Below the pieces are notes generated by a model. It was not told the origin of the DNA and did not search any database. It saw nothing but the letters and a program-made list of their open reading frames with translations. From Pontederia crassipes (Eukaryota > Streptophyta > Magnoliopsida > Commelinales > Pontederiaceae): a stretch of DNA of 64,000 nt. The translations under genes and the position numbers were made by a program. Location: the NCBI GenBank assembly GCA_030549335.1, contig CM060191.1, positions 53,295,447 through 53,359,446 of the forward strand, in the 5' to 3' direction. Every line of letters begins with the position of its first letter. Within the stretch, counting starts at the first letter, position 1. This document shows, one piece after another, positions 62,398-64,000 of the stretch.

Positions 62398-63668
62398 TGA
62401 AAGAGCATGTCCACGCCATGAATTTTAAAAATGACAAATGGTGAACTACTTTCACAAAGGACAAAACTATCCTTCTAAAGTAGCCTTGGATACAATTGCT
62501 GGTGAATTTTTTGCTTATAGGAATATTGATGAGGCATATTAGCTAATAGAGAACATTACTAAGATCATCATTTTCTAACTCATGATAGAGTAAGAATGAT
62601 AATCAAATCAACAATATGGAGACCATTTCAACTATGGTAGAAGAGGTTGTGCAGAAAGTTTTGGAAAAGCCCAACTTGTCACCTAAAGTTAACAAAATAT
62701 CCACCTTTGAAAAATAGATGTGATGTTTTTGGAAATCAGGAGTACGTAACAGAAAGTTGCAATTTAATTATGTAAGAGTATGAGCAGAATATTGATTAAG
62801 TCAATGTAGTCGTGAATTATGGTGTGAAACCCCCTCGTGAGTATTATACTACTGAGAATAGAAATCATCCTAAGCAATGCTGAAATTTGCTTCTCGACTT
62901 GACAATCTTAAAAATTAGATAGCTCAGCATCCTAGTACTTCAAGTAGAACTCCAAGGATTTTTTGAGGGCAACCTGAAATTAATCCTAAAGAGCAAGCAC
63001 AAGTTGTTCAACTCAGAAGTGGCAGAGTTATTGAAGTACAAATGAAACCTGTTGAAGACAATTCAGTTAAAGTCGCTCCAATATCAGCTGAATCAGAAGA
63101 GGTTGTGGAAGATATTGTAACTGAGAAGAAGCCTAAAAACACTCAAGAGGAAGTCAATGTAAAGGTCTATCAACTTGTACCATTTTCACAGAGGCTGGTC
63201 AAGACTAGATAAAATCAATAATATGGCATATTTTTGGAAATTATAAAAAAAACTCTACATTAATGTGTCGTGGAAGCCATTTAGGAAATGTCTTCATATA
63301 TCATGTTTTTTAAAGAAATCTTACTAAGAAGAAAAGGATTATGAAGCATGAGACCTAAAGAAGCCTCAACTATAATTCAAAATAAGCTTCCTCCAAAATT
63401 GAAGGATCCAGGAATTTTTTTTAATTCCTTGTGAGATCCTTTACAAAATGTCTGGTTTTTTATCATTTAAAAAAATTAGATGATCCCGAAGCTAAAGTTT
63501 GTCATTTTATTATGGATTTAACTAAATCAATAGAGAAATCAGAAATTTAAAATGTAGTCCAAGAAGCTTTCACTATTGAAATTAAGATAGACTATACTAA
63601 GGAGAATATTATCAAATTGGAGATGAATTCACTTCCTAGTAATCTAAAGTATGAGTTTTTTGGATAAA
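62398..63668 (+). pseudogene. Element B gag (second part), protease and RT start, broken
   Basis: Pieces in changing frames match the Athila/Tat gag-protease polyprotein: LDTIAGEFFAYRNIDEAY and LIENITKI; a residual zinc region CDVFGNQEYVTESCN; NYGVKPPREYYTTENRNHPK; AQVVQLRSGRVIEVQMKP; YQLVPFSQRLVKTR; then ASTIIQNKLPPKLKDPGIFF, the start of the protease region. The catalytic DLGAS-type motif is not visible. MNSLPSNLKYEFFG at about 63620-63665 is the beginning of RT. At least ten stops or frameshifts occur. Beyond 63668 similarity ends. Confidence 0.85.
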
Positions 63669-64000
63669 ACTAATGGATCATAAGGCACCAAGAGGAGGTG
63701 CATTGGTGTTTTACCGAAAAACTAATTTTATGAAATACGTCGCGGAAGCTTAAAATCGATTCTTTAAACTTTAAATCAATACAATAATAAACAAATCACA
63801 AACATAATAAGATAGGAATAAGAGGGAGAGAGAAAGCAAATACAAAGAAGGATGGTGATTTGTTGACAAAGTTCGGCCACACCTCGACCTACGTCTCCAC
63901 TCTGACTTCTCGATCTCGAGATCGTTAGAATTCCACTAAACACATTCCTTCATTCCAAATGGGGCAAGAAAGATATCCTTTACAACACAACATATTTTCT
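63669..64000. other. Unassigned sequence at the window end
   Basis: A different sequence begins after the element B RT fragment (around GTGCATTGGTGTTTTACCG). It contains CGTCGCGGAAGC, a word I associate with some plant copia LTRs, but nothing firm can be said. Confidence 0.3.

Larger units (their letters stand above)
59253..63668 (+). mobile_element. Athila/Tat-like gypsy element B, partial, with two nested insertions
   Basis: 59253-59686 looks like the end of an LTR (...GACATCA). It is followed by a degenerate tRNA-Asp primer site at 59690-59707, a leader, and gag-protease sequence on the + strand. Gag is resumed after two interruptions: a LINE 3' fragment ending at about 60252 and a reversed LTR at 60468-62397. 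On either side of the latter, gag reads on across the join (YQLD.ENIC then ER.CPRHEF). Similarity ends at about 63668 near the RT start. Element A's LTR adjoins the B LTR fragment, so A apparently inserted into B. Confidence 0.78.

Overview
The window is nuclear DNA of a flowering plant. The evidence is spliced plant genes (an auxin response factor, a LisH/Nopp140-type nucleolar protein), plastid DNA copied into the nucleus (psaI, accD, atpB, rbcL, ndhB), a decayed nuclear psaK, and the usual plant transposon mix (copia, several gypsy lineages, CACTA, hAT, a foldback/Mutator-like element, an RTE-type LINE). I cannot place the species further. Protein-coding genes are few: most of the 64 kb is nested, decayed mobile DNA. 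Exon limits below were worked out from reading frame, splice dinucleotides and family resemblance, without transcript data.

Layout. 1-1013: last two exons of an ARF gene (+). 1014-3094: AT-rich flank. 3095-7019: a probable minus-strand LTR interrupted by a solo LTR with a perfect 5-bp target duplication (4664-6548). 7025-18621: a copia element with matching 5-bp target duplications; its gag-pol is broken and a CACTA element (about 11290-16537) sits inside it, having lost its own left end and about 0.7 kb of the copia RT/RNase H. 18627-20750: intergenic. 20751-24342: a seven-exon minus-strand gene for a Nopp140-like protein (about 609 aa), the best-preserved gene here. 24554-25559: a foldback element with roughly 280-bp terminal inverted repeats and a GC-rich palindromic core. 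26284-32830: a minus-strand gypsy element, with a small hAT element inside its LTR and its 5' end lost. 33110-38247: a rearranged plastid-derived block. 39327-42394: a hAT element with broken transposase and perfect 8-bp duplications. 44490-45600: a snoRNA transcription unit with telo-box, TATA box and at least one convincing box C/D snoRNA. 46406-46859: psaK pseudogene with an intron. 48170-48556: a second plastid insert (ndhB start). About 50600-59252: a deleted tRNA-Asp-primed (Athila/Tat-like) gypsy element. 59253-63668: a second element of that type, interrupted by a LINE tail and by a reversed LTR.

Functional links. The Nopp140-like gene and the snoRNA unit both serve ribosome and snoRNP biogenesis, and both carry telo-box promoter motifs (the former also a site II motif), the known plant signature of this regulon. 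Everything else is mobile DNA or organelle-derived debris. I found no CRISPR array, no tRNA or rRNA gene and no obviously new multi-gene system. The most interesting items are the snoRNA unit, the inverted accD and its insertion, the GC-rich palindromic cores, and the nested retroelement architecture.
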